A DNA stretch of 64,000 nt, taken from NCBI GenBank assembly GCA_965223835.1, contig CBDCXQ010000001.1, positions 1,488,001 through 1,552,000 of the forward strand. Reading direction: 5' to 3'. The stretch is from CAVYXZ01 sp965223835. Its GTDB lineage: Bacteria > Chloroflexota > Anaerolineae > Aggregatilineales > Phototrophicaceae. Numbering within the stretch: the stretch's first letter is position 1; each line of letters begins with the position of its first letter. The notes beneath the pieces are model-generated. The model saw nothing but the letters and a program-made list of their open reading frames with translations. It had not been told where the DNA came from and ran no database searches. Positions 33,731-41,772 of this stretch are shown here, piece by piece. The position numbers were made by a program, and so were the translations under genes.

Positions 33731-36388
33731 CTAGCCTGGCAGGTTGGGTAACATGGATGCCATTGACGGATCGACGCTCGTCGCACAGTCAAAGAATTGG
33801 CGGAAATAGCTCAACTGCGCTAACTGGGTCGCATAGTCATTGGGATCATAGGGCGGGATGCCAGCAATACAGGTCTGATAATCCCTGGCAAATCGTTCGG
33901 CGTCAGCTAATTCTGTTTCCAGGTTGCCATCCTCTAACACATAACGATCCAATGCCCGGTTGAGCCAGAACTGAACCACAAAATCTCCAACGGCGCTGCT
34001 GCCACCACCAAAAGGCGAGGGAAATTCCACCACATTGGGTGCTTGTAGCAGAGTCGCAAATTCGGTATAGAATGCGGTCATATCCACGCCCAAACTGGCG
34101 GTCGTTGCCGGATTGCTCAACTGCGAAAAACGGGCGGGCATGGAGGTAAATAGTTCCGGGTGTTCAGCCACTTTGCTAATCCAGCGATAACAGCCTTCCG
34201 GGTTTGCGGTCGTCGCGCTGATATAAACCGTGCCCAGAGCATACGATACCGGTGTGTGTTGTGTTCCCTGGGGGAAGCCGGTTAGTCGATAGGGGTCGTC
34301 TTGTTCGTTGTCTGAAGTAAGCCGCTGGAAACTAAATTGGTTGAGGGTCTCGCTGAAGATCGGGATTGTATCGGAACCGCCCCCACCAAAACCGCCCCCT
34401 GTCAGGCTGGCTAATTGACTGTATTCGATATAGCCATCACGGGCAAAATCGAGCACCTGCTGGAGTGCTGCCACGTTCGTCGGGTCGGTGAAGTTAATGC
34501 CAACGGGTTGCACCGTGTAATCTAGCGGCAGGCCGCCAAAGGCCGCCGTCAGCATCAGGATGTAATTGCCACCAAATTCCTGGGGTTGGAACGGTGCTGG
34601 ATCTTCCGGTTCCAGTTTGATATTACGCAGCGCATCAACGAAAGCGTCGGTTGTCCAACCACCTTCAGGAGCCGGTACACCTGCGTCAGCAAAAATGTTG
34701 GTGTTGTACCACAGCACTTGTGGCTGCAAGTTAAGTGGATAAGCCCAGGTGCGATTATCACGTTGCACCTGCGCCAGTACATTGCCCAGCAGATCATTAC
34801 GATCAAAGTTGAAATCGGCATCCAGAAACGGGTCGAGGCTGAGTACACTGGCAATATCATCGGCATCAACGCTGTTGTAAGGCAGGTAGAAGCAATCAAA
34901 TTGCTCGGCCATTGCCGTTAAGGAAGGCGCAAATTCGGTATCTATGGTGATTTGACCCACTTCTGGGTCGGTCGCCGTAAACTCGGCAATGACCTCATCC
35001 CAGCGTTCGCGATTGGGTAGCGGATTAATAAACGAGGTGAGGCCAAAATTGAGGTTGACCTGATCGGCGGTTAGTATCGGGGTTGGGACGGGCGTGGCGA
35101 TGATAACGGTTGTGGTCATGCGCCGGTCGGCTGCAATCTGCAAGTTTTCAATGGCCTGGGCTTCTGCTTCCTGGAGGGCGACCTGCGGTGCAACCTGCTC
35201 TTCACGGATACGATTGAGTGCTTGTTGCAGGTAACTGGCATAGCGTAACTCGGCAGGCGAGATGCCATTTGCCAGCCCACGCTCAATCAACGCCTGATTC
35301 TCCTCGGAATAAGTCGCCAGAAAGGCAAACGTGTCGGAGTCGTCATTGGCTTCGACCCCAACCAGGCTGCGGCGCGCCGGGCTGTTGCTGAAAAAGCCGT
35401 TAACGGTGCGGACATCATTTGACAGCCATTTCACCAATTCATAGGCCATTTCCGGATGCTGAGTCCCGCTGCTGATACCAAACCCGGTGACGCTGAGGCC
35501 AGCGGTCCCGCCGGGCAATAGCGAACCAGACCGTTTCTGATCTTCAGGCTGAAAATCGCTGAGTTGAAACGGCTGGGTGATGACGAGCGGCAATTCAGAA
35601 AAATTGATGTTGCCGCTGGATGTGCCTCCCAACAAACCCTCATTTTGATACTCTAGCAAGGTGTTTAGCAGCGCTTCGGAATCCGCCGCTGTAAAGCGTG
35701 GTTGCTCCGGCAAGGTGCTGTCATCATAAAAGCCGTGACCTAACAAAGCGCGTAGGAGTAACGCTTCGGTCCCCAGAAAAGCCAGGCCAGGCGTTGTAAC
35801 CTCACCATTGGCGTCAACTTCGGCAAACGTGCGGTCAACGTTGGCAAAGTCATCTAATGTCCAGCCTTCGTCAGGATAGCTCAAACCCGCTTGATCAAAT
35901 GCTGCTGGATCATAGACGATTAGTTGCACGCTCATGGCAACCGGCATGGCCCACAGCCCCCGGTCCCACTGAAAGGCGCTATAGGCATTTGGGAAGAAAT
36001 CGTTCGGGTTCAGCCCTGGATCACCAGCCGCCAGCGGAGCCAGGTCTAGAAAATAACCGGCCCGCGAGGCTTCAACCGACAGATTATTCTCGGTGACGTA
36101 GAGCACGTCGGCAATTGCGGCATATTCAGCCGCACCGTCTAGATGACCCTCGATGTCAGCGGCTGGCGATGTAAAAAAGGCGTTATCACCACTGGGTGCC
36201 AGCACGACCTTCACACCAGGGTTTGCTGCTTCAAATGCACTAAAGTAATCCGGGGCTTCGAATGAGTCTTCCAGCCAGGCCGGGATCGATACGGTAAGTG
36301 TGATGGTGTCGGTTTGTGCCAGCGAAGTCGTAACCAACAGCAAGAATAGGAAGAGGAATGCCGGTAAGATTTTCGTCACTTTCAACAT
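33731..36388 (-). CDS. Double-length extracellular solute-binding protein (family 1), copy B
   Basis: This 885-residue paralogue of the protein at 30922-33594 has the same order: signal peptide (VTKILPAFLFLFLLLVTTSL), binding-protein unit 1 with FQWDRGLWAMPVA and SPARRSLVG, and unit 2 with TSFINPLPNRERWDEVIAEF, NRTWAYPLNLQPQVLWYNT and TSMPARFSQLS. The Cys-containing C-terminal tail ends CATSVDPSMASM. GGAGGA precedes the ATG by six bases. The second unit differs from copy A most in a Gly-rich loop (LTGGGFGGGGSD), so ligand specificity may differ. A 136-base gap separates the two genes, and each is followed by its own hairpin. Together they may act as surface traps or feed a distant ABC importer. 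Confidence 0.85.
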   Translation of the reverse strand: MLKVTKILPAFLFLFLLLVTTSLAQTDTITLTVSIPAWLEDSFEAPDYFSAFEAANPGVKVVLAPSGDNAFFTSPAADIEGHLDGAAEYAAIADVLYVTENNLSVEASRAGYFLDLAPLAAGDPGLNPNDFFPNAYSAFQWDRGLWAMPVAMSVQLIVYDPAAFDQAGLSYPDEGWTLDDFANVDRTFAEVDANGEVTTPGLAFLGTEALLLRALLGHGFYDDSTLPEQPRFTAADSEALLNTLLEYQNEGLLGGTSSGNINFSELPLVITQPFQLSDFQPEDQKRSGSLLPGGTAGLSVTGFGISSGTQHPEMAYELVKWLSNDVRTVNGFFSNSPARRSLVGVEANDDSDTFAFLATYSEENQALIERGLANGISPAELRYASYLQQALNRIREEQVAPQVALQEAEAQAIENLQIAADRRMTTTVIIATPVPTPILTADQVNLNFGLTSFINPLPNRERWDEVIAEFTATDPEVGQITIDTEFAPSLTAMAEQFDCFYLPYNSVDADDIASVLSLDPFLDADFNFDRNDLLGNVLAQVQRDNRTWAYPLNLQPQVLWYNTNIFADAGVPAPEGGWTTDAFVDALRNIKLEPEDPAPFQPQEFGGNYILMLTAAFGGLPLDYTVQPVGINFTDPTNVAALQQVLDFARDGYIEYSQLASLTGGGFGGGGSDTIPIFSETLNQFSFQRLTSDNEQDDPYRLTGFPQGTQHTPVSYALGTVYISATTANPEGCYRWISKVAEHPELFTSMPARFSQLSNPATTASLGVDMTAFYTEFATLLQAPNVVEFPSPFGGGSSAVGDFVVQFWLNRALDRYVLEDGNLETELADAERFARDYQTCIAGIPPYDPNDYATQLAQLSYFRQFFDCATSVDPSMASMLPNLPG

Positions 36389-36835
36389 GAACTATCCTCC
36401 AGATATTATCGAAAGTCGATATTGTGTGTAATTGTTATTGTAATGTTAGATACCCTGAAATCCGTTAGTACTTTGAATATTCCACTTCTATTACGTATTT
36501 TGGAATAGGAAGGTTGCGGATCCACCCGTTAAGGTGGAGACAGTTGCTGCACAATGTTGATATGCTATATGCAATAGTCTGTCAAACAACGATAAGGATC
36601 ACGCAATGTTATTCAGCCCGGATGCACTCAAGCGACCGCGCGAATCATATCCAGATGGTCGACATCAAGCGGAAAAGGGACGTTTGGTGAATGTTCCGCG
36701 CCGCCGTCGACAAGGGTTACATGTCCCCCGATTTTTGCTGTTGCTGCTGCAAAAGTAAGGAGGCCTCCTGCCAAGCGAAGTCAATGTCATTTTCCGTTGA
36801 CACTTCGGGGAGGGATATAGTTTTGAGCATTAGAT
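36389..36835. other. 447-base intergenic region with a candidate small gene and hairpins
   Basis: This gap holds the 5' leader and ribosome site of the gene starting at 36388, a short inverted repeat TCCACC/GGTGGA (36521-36526 and 36533-36538), the 50-codon frame described separately (36606-36758), and a 12-base palindrome AGGAGGCCTCCT (36758-36769) just after its stop. I see no tRNA or other RNA gene. Confidence 0.5.
36606..36758 (+). CDS. Candidate 50-residue basic small protein
   Basis: ATG 36606 follows AAGGA at seven bases and opens a 50-codon frame ending in TAA 36756-36758. The product is strongly basic in the middle (PRRRRQGLHVPR) and ends in a short Leu-rich stretch (FLLLLLQK). No family is recognised. 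It lies on the plus strand between minus-strand genes. The ribosome site and position in an otherwise empty gap argue for translation; the size and odd composition argue against it. Confidence 0.3.
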   Translation: MLFSPDALKRPRESYPDGRHQAEKGRLVNVPRRRRQGLHVPRFLLLLLQK

Positions 36836-37360
36836 CTATTCGTCGTAGATCGTGATCGGTGCTTCACCGATGGCAATGAGCATGCCATTGAGCGTTACCC
36901 CTATATCAATCAGACACGATTCAGCCGGTCGCTCTAACAATCGCCATTCGGTTGACGTAAATATCGCCATGCCATAGATGAGGCGTCCATTGATCGTGCC
37001 ACCCATCGTCAGGGCGAAAGCAACATCTGGCGGAATCTGCTGTGGATTCTCTAACCAGGTGATGTGTTGCAAGACCTGATTGCGTCGCTCCGGGGAGAAA
37101 TCAGCACAGGCCTGGGTGTTAGACCGCAGTTCCGCCAATAGGCGTAAGTCGCCGTCACTCAAGACCGGTGCATTGGGCAAGGCGGTCAAATTCGCGCGTG
37201 CGGTGGGGTCAAAGGTGGGTTGTACAAAGAGGGTTGGCGTTGCTGTGGGTGGTTGATTGACTGCAACAACCAGGCTGATAATCAGAGCAAGTGCAATGAT
37301 AGAGCCCAGAACAAAAAGTAATGTTCTGGGTCGCTGCTGCAGTTGTTCGGATTCGGGCAT
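36836..37360 (-). CDS. Single-pass membrane protein of unknown function
   Basis: This 174-residue protein has one membrane helix (about 15-35, TLLFVLGSIIALALIISLVV) and a Thr/Pro linker (PPTATPTLFVQPTFDPTARA). The outer domain of about 110 residues contains LAELRSNTQACADFSPERRN and LLERPAESCLIDIGVTLNG; the two Cys may form a disulfide. ATG 37360 follows the cytochrome gene's stop by 9 bases; TTG 37369 is an alternative. It appears to be cotranscribed with the cytochrome c lipoprotein. No family recognised; linkage to the haem protein suggests a surface redox or sensing role, which is inference. Confidence 0.65.
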   Translation of the reverse strand: MPESEQLQQRPRTLLFVLGSIIALALIISLVVAVNQPPTATPTLFVQPTFDPTARANLTALPNAPVLSDGDLRLLAELRSNTQACADFSPERRNQVLQHITWLENPQQIPPDVAFALTMGGTINGRLIYGMAIFTSTEWRLLERPAESCLIDIGVTLNGMLIAIGEAPITIYDE

Positions 37361-37369
37361 TACCGACAA

Positions 37370-37831
37370 CTACTCGCCCAGCGAACGGACATAATGATAC
37401 AGGTTGGAAATGCCACTGTTGCTCAGGTTTTCAGCTGGAAAACGGTGATCGTTACCCAAATCACCACCCGTGCGGAGGAAATCAACAAATTCGGCTTCTG
37501 CAACTGTATATTCAGTTAATGGCCCGCCATCATCGGTGCCTTCACCCGTGTCCCCATGACAGGAACCGCATTCCAGCGCATCCCATCGGCCCTGCCCGCG
37601 TTCGGCCTTTTCGGCATCTAATTGGAACCCGCCTCCAGCAGCTTCAGTGGCAGCGGCCTCAGTGGCAGCAGCGGCGACTTCAGGCACCGTCGTGTATTGT
37701 ACGAACGCGAATGTCGGGAATGCAGTTGGAGTCGCGGTCGGCGTGGGTGATGCCGCTGTTTGGGCTGGGCTACACGCGGCGACCAGTACGATAACGATGA
37801 GGAAAAGGCTAAGTAGTAGATGTCGTGTCAT
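37370..37831 (-). CDS. Cytochrome c lipoprotein
   Basis: This is a 153-residue monohaem cytochrome c. The lipoprotein signal ends VLVAAC with the acylated Cys20. An Ala/Thr/Pro linker of about 50 residues leads to a class I cytochrome c domain: AERGQGRWDALECGSCHGDT holds the CxxCH haem site (Cys88, Cys91, His92), and the C-terminal helix is ISNLYHYVRSLGE. The mature protein has no Met after the initiator, so the usual Met axial ligand is absent. His129 in GNDHRFPAENLS sits where MP normally occurs and may replace it. It is encoded between ABC permease genes and an anchored protein; its electron partners are not seen here. Confidence 0.87.
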   Translation of the reverse strand: MTRHLLLSLFLIVIVLVAACSPAQTAASPTPTATPTAFPTFAFVQYTTVPEVAAAATEAAATEAAGGGFQLDAEKAERGQGRWDALECGSCHGDTGEGTDDGGPLTEYTVAEAEFVDFLRTGGDLGNDHRFPAENLSNSGISNLYHYVRSLGE

Positions 37832-37849
37832 GATGTCTATCTCGCAAAG

Positions 37850-38782
37850 CTAACTGCCTGAGCGCGTCACATCCAGCGCTTCCTGTAAGCCATCCCCAAC
37901 GAATGAAAATCCGAGCAGGGTAAGTGCGATCATCAGCGTAGGCATGAGTGATAAATGCCAGAAAACCGTCACGTTCGACCCCACACTACCTCCAACCATT
38001 TTGCCCCAACTGGCCGTCGGTTCGGTGATGCCCAGCCCCAGAAAACTCAATCCAGCCTCAGCAAAAATGAAACCGGGAACGGCCAGCGAAAACGCAATCA
38101 ACAGCGGCGAAAAGGCGTTGGGAAAAATGTGGAACATGAGAATTTGTCGCTGCGTTGCACCCAATGCCGTGGCCGCCGTGACATACTCTCGTTCTCTCGT
38201 GGCAATAAACTGGCCCCGGGCGATGCGGGCTGAGCCAATCCAGGAGGTGATGGAAAGGGCCACAACCACGTTGAGTACGCCGGTGCCAAATATACTTAAC
38301 AACAGTAAAGCGAAAATAAGACCAGGGAGGCCAGTGCCGATTTCGATCAGGCGCAAAATGACGAAATCCCATTTGCCACCCTTGTAGCCGGCAATCGCAC
38401 CCAGGGGCACGCCGATGGAAAAGGCGATTATCGGCGCTGTCAGGCCGATTAACAGGGAGGTGCGCGCGCCATAGATCAGACGAGTCAAGTAGTCGCGCCC
38501 GGCAGCATCCGTGCCGAAGGGGTGGTCAGGATTGGTGAAGGGCAATACTGGATGGCGAATGGTAAAGAATACTTTGTCGTACTCATAGGGCGCGAGGACA
38601 TCGGCGAAAATCGCCAAGATCAGCAGAATGACAACGACAATTAGGCCGAACATCGCCAGACGGTTGCGCTGGAAACGGTACATGGCGTCCATCCAGAGTG
38701 AGCGCCGTTCCAGACTTTGGGGTTTCAACGAAGTGGGAGGCTGATCAGCATATTCAAGGCGAGACTGGTCGGAGGTGGTCAT
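37850..38782 (-). CDS. Oligopeptide-type ABC permease (OppC/DppC family)
   Basis: This is a 310-residue permease with six membrane segments. The first is FGLIVVVILLILAIFADVLA, followed by HPFGTDAAGRDYLTRLIYGA, the landmark between helices 1 and 2. The EAA-type cytoplasmic loop is EYVTAATALGATQRQILMFH, and GLSFLGLGITEPTASWGKM marks the late loop. The ATG overlaps the OppB-like gene's stop by 4 bases. Together with the partner permease (38779-39753) and binding protein (39832-41538) it makes an importer for peptides, nickel or oligosaccharides. No ATPase is present in this unit; those of the second cluster (47565-49646) may serve both. Confidence 0.92.
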   Translation of the reverse strand: MTTSDQSRLEYADQPPTSLKPQSLERRSLWMDAMYRFQRNRLAMFGLIVVVILLILAIFADVLAPYEYDKVFFTIRHPVLPFTNPDHPFGTDAAGRDYLTRLIYGARTSLLIGLTAPIIAFSIGVPLGAIAGYKGGKWDFVILRLIEIGTGLPGLIFALLLLSIFGTGVLNVVVALSITSWIGSARIARGQFIATREREYVTAATALGATQRQILMFHIFPNAFSPLLIAFSLAVPGFIFAEAGLSFLGLGITEPTASWGKMVGGSVGSNVTVFWHLSLMPTLMIALTLLGFSFVGDGLQEALDVTRSGS

Positions 38783-39753
38783 TGCGCGTTCCTGGCCCCG
38801 GCTACCCGGATTCGCGGATCGATTATCGTGTAGAGCACATCCGTTATCAGATAAGTCAGCCCCCAGAAGAAGGCAATCAACAGGACCAGCGCCATCACCA
38901 TCGGATAATCGCGTGCAAAGATGCTCGTGACGAAGAATTTGCCCAATCCCGGAATGCCAAAAACCGCTTCAACAAAGATTGATCCGGTAAGCAGGTCGGG
39001 GATGACTGGCAACAATACCGTCACCATCGGGATCAGCGCGTTGCGCATCACATGTCGGCCCATGATGCCGCGTTCAGAGACGCCTTTGGCACGGGCAGTG
39101 CGGATATAATCGGCGCTCATCGCATCGGATACGCTGGACCGCGTGAAACGGGCGACGATTGCGAGGGGAGCCAGGGCATAGGTGATGACGGGCAAAAAGT
39201 AATCCCAGGAGAGCAAAGCATTGCCCCCTGGCACAACTGGCCCAATAATCCACTTGCTCTCCTGTCCCCAGCCAACTTGAAAGCCAAAAATCAACAGAAA
39301 CCACGTGGCAATCACGAAGCTAGGTATGGTGAGGCCCAACGTAGCTATCAGGGTAACGCCGCTGTCGATCCAACTATTCCGGTAATAAGCCCCAATGATG
39401 CCGAATAAGATTCCCAAAGAAAACGCCAGGAGAATAGTATAAGTTCCCACATGTAACGTGACCGGCCAAACGTTGCGAATGAGTTGCGTCACCGGCGGGC
39501 TGCCCGCGACGGCGAATGAATAGCCAAAATCAAAACGGAGTAGATCGCGGAAGTAATTGATGTAACGCTCACCAAGCGATTTATCCAGGCCATATTTCGC
39601 CAGGACATTTTGCATTGCTTCTTCGGAGTAACCACGTTCGCCCAACGTAAAGGGACCACCGGGAACCGCATCCATGAGCAAAAACACAATGGACGCGACC
39701 GCCCACAGGACAAACGCTAATGAAATTAAGCGACGGATGATATAGCCGGTCAT
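38779..39753 (-). CDS. Oligopeptide-type ABC permease (OppB/DppB family)
   Basis: This is a 324-residue permease starting with the family N-terminus MTGYIIRRLISLAFVLWAVA. The first outer loop has DAVPGGPFTLGERGYSEE, then RYINYFRDLLRFDFGYSF, which is diagnostic for DppB. The EAA loop is ADYIRTARAKGVSERGIMGR. It pairs with the OppC-like protein, whose start overlaps its stop. A hairpin between the upstream binding-protein gene and this gene should lower permease expression relative to the binding protein. Confidence 0.92.
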   Translation of the reverse strand: MTGYIIRRLISLAFVLWAVASIVFLLMDAVPGGPFTLGERGYSEEAMQNVLAKYGLDKSLGERYINYFRDLLRFDFGYSFAVAGSPPVTQLIRNVWPVTLHVGTYTILLAFSLGILFGIIGAYYRNSWIDSGVTLIATLGLTIPSFVIATWFLLIFGFQVGWGQESKWIIGPVVPGGNALLSWDYFLPVITYALAPLAIVARFTRSSVSDAMSADYIRTARAKGVSERGIMGRHVMRNALIPMVTVLLPVIPDLLTGSIFVEAVFGIPGLGKFFVTSIFARDYPMVMALVLLIAFFWGLTYLITDVLYTIIDPRIRVAGARNAQ

Positions 39754-39780
39754 GCAGAGTTCACCATGAGAAAATAGGAA

Positions 39781-39814
39781 ATTGAGGAGTCTGAGCTAAC
39801 CCAGACTCCCCAAT
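39781..39814 (-). terminator. Attenuating hairpin between binding-protein and permease genes
   Basis: The arms ATTGAGGAGTCTG (39781-39793) and CAGACTCCCCAAT (39802-39814) pair over 12 of 13 positions with an 8-base loop. On the minus strand it is followed by TTTCCTATTTTC. It lies directly after the binding-protein stop (39832), typical of partial terminators in ABC operons. Confidence 0.6.
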
Positions 39815-39831
39815 CAATATCAATGGATGTG

Positions 39832-41538
39832 TTAATTGACGTACTCGCCAACAGTGTTGTCGATATACCAGGAGCGCCAGACCCACTCGTTGTACCATTG
39901 GTGACCGGGTAAACCCTGTGCATTGAGTTCACGATGTCCACCTTGAAGATATGGCTGGAACAAGTTGCCCTGAATCCGGTGGAAGAAGAACACCGCACCT
40001 ACATCTTCAACCAGAATGCGTTCGGCATCGCGGTAAAGTTGTTCACGGGCAGCCGGATCACCGACCAGCGAATTTGCTGTCGTGGCAATCTCATCGAATT
40101 CGGCATTGCGCCAGGAATGACGTCCATCGGATTTCCAGAGCGTGCCGAGCAAATTGGCCGGGTCCAGGTAGTCCATACCGTAGTCAACGCCATAAAAGGT
40201 CAGTGTCGTCGGGCGAGCCAGCAGGCCGTCCATAAATGAGCCACCTTCCATGTTGTTAACCTGAATGTCAATATTTAGACATTCACTGATGGAAGCGGCA
40301 GCGGCTACATAACGTGCTTCTTCGATCGGGGTCTTGCCACGCAATTGCATCGTCTGGGCCGGGAAGCCGTCGCCACCGGGATAGCCAGCGTCGGCCAACA
40401 AACCCTGGGCCGCTTCACAGTCATAGCCCTGGATATCCTTAAATTCGGCTGAAGACGAGGCCGGGAAGCCAGGCGCTAGCATGGAATAAGCTGGGATACC
40501 GAAACGCGGGCCAATTACATTGTTAACGATTGATTCACGGTCCAGGGCTTTGGCAAAGGCCAGACGGACGTTTACATTGTCGAAGGGTGGGTTGAAGGTA
40601 TCAAACCCAAGATAGTCGGTGCGGAAATCGCCTGGTGTCGGGAAATAATTCTCGGCCAATACCGGATCACCGTCAATGATTTCGAAGTCCGCTAGTGAAA
40701 GTGATGCATAGCCGACATTCTGGATTTCGTGATTCTGGAAAGCTACAAACGCATCAACCCCGCTATAGATCCCGCGTAGTTCCCGGAGGAAGGGTTTGGC
40801 ATAGCCGTTATACGTAGGATTTGCTTCCATAACGACACTCTCCCCTGGAATGAACTCGGTAAGCAACCAGGGACCGGATGAGACTGATGTTTCAGGATCT
40901 AGCACGTAATTGGGACCAAGTTCTGCCAGTGCTTTGGCTTGAAGTGGCGGCCAGAAGACCAGCATATTGGGCAGCGGCGGGAAGGGGAATTCAGTCGTCA
41001 CTTGAAGGGTGTTGTCGTCTATAGCAACAATACCTAGTTCTTCAGGTGGCAGTTCACCGGCAACAATTTCTTGATAGTTCTTAATAATCCCGGCGAACAT
41101 CCAGGTGAAGTCATAGGCAGTGTCCGGCGTAGCCGTCAAGCGATATGAGGCGGCGTAATCTTCAGCCGTCAACGGTGTGCCATCGCTCCAGACCTGGCCG
41201 GGGCGCAGGTGGAAGGTCCAGGTCAAGCCATCTGCTGATGGTTCCCAGCTTTCAGCGGCAGCGGGAATGAGTTGCAGGTTGTTATCCAGATCGACCAATG
41301 GATCTGAAAAATGGTCGTTGAGACAAATTCGCCGATAGACTGTAACCATTGCAGAAAAACTGGTTTGAGTATTGTTGGGATCGCAAAGGACCGTATAGAC
41401 CTGCTGGTCGTAAGGGGCGGCATCTTCAGGTAAAGCACGACCATAAACGTCGGTCATGTCGTCCTGTGCACCTATAAGCGGGACAATGCCCAGCGTTAAC
41501 AGCACGACGAGCAGCAGGATAATTTTGTTTCGATTCAT
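39832..41538 (-). CDS. ABC transporter substrate-binding protein, family 5
   Basis: This is a 568-residue exported binding protein of the oligopeptide/nickel/glycoside family 5. The signal peptide is IILLLVVLLTLGIVPLIGAQ, with cleavage probably after AQ. Family landmarks are AESWEPSADGLTWTFHLRPG, VWSDGTPLTAEDYAASY and NVRLAFAKALDRESIVNNV. AAAGGAG lies 7 bases upstream of the ATG. It is the first gene of a unit with two permeases downstream. Ligand unknown; peptides are favoured by nearby peptidase genes but sugars are possible. Confidence 0.92.
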   Translation of the reverse strand: MNRNKIILLLVVLLTLGIVPLIGAQDDMTDVYGRALPEDAAPYDQQVYTVLCDPNNTQTSFSAMVTVYRRICLNDHFSDPLVDLDNNLQLIPAAAESWEPSADGLTWTFHLRPGQVWSDGTPLTAEDYAASYRLTATPDTAYDFTWMFAGIIKNYQEIVAGELPPEELGIVAIDDNTLQVTTEFPFPPLPNMLVFWPPLQAKALAELGPNYVLDPETSVSSGPWLLTEFIPGESVVMEANPTYNGYAKPFLRELRGIYSGVDAFVAFQNHEIQNVGYASLSLADFEIIDGDPVLAENYFPTPGDFRTDYLGFDTFNPPFDNVNVRLAFAKALDRESIVNNVIGPRFGIPAYSMLAPGFPASSSAEFKDIQGYDCEAAQGLLADAGYPGGDGFPAQTMQLRGKTPIEEARYVAAAASISECLNIDIQVNNMEGGSFMDGLLARPTTLTFYGVDYGMDYLDPANLLGTLWKSDGRHSWRNAEFDEIATTANSLVGDPAAREQLYRDAERILVEDVGAVFFFHRIQGNLFQPYLQGGHRELNAQGLPGHQWYNEWVWRSWYIDNTVGEYVN

Positions 41539-41674
41539 ATAGATTCTCCTTTAAACGCTCTTGATGAGCCAATATTTTCGGTAACTGACCGCGAGATTAC
41601 ACGTGCCAGTATGCCAAAATGTTATCCTCTCTTAACCCCGGTTGCAAATTTAGATCGACATTCAGCACCAGGTC

Positions 41675-41715
41675 GGTCAAGAAAGAAATTGACCTGCTTA
41701 CTATTTGACGGTCAA
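41675..41715. promoter_or_regulatory. Cluster of GGTCAA half-sites upstream of the binding-protein gene
   Basis: GGTCAA (41675-41680) and TTGACC (41689-41694) form an inverted repeat with an 8-base gap. TTGACGGTCAA (41705-41715) is a palindrome around one base. They sit 137-177 bases upstream of the family 5 binding-protein start, and are candidate operators. Confidence 0.4.
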
Positions 41716-41772
41716 GTACCTCCTTTGCCTATGGGAAATCTAAACGAGCATAAGCACCAATTTCTGGTAAAA

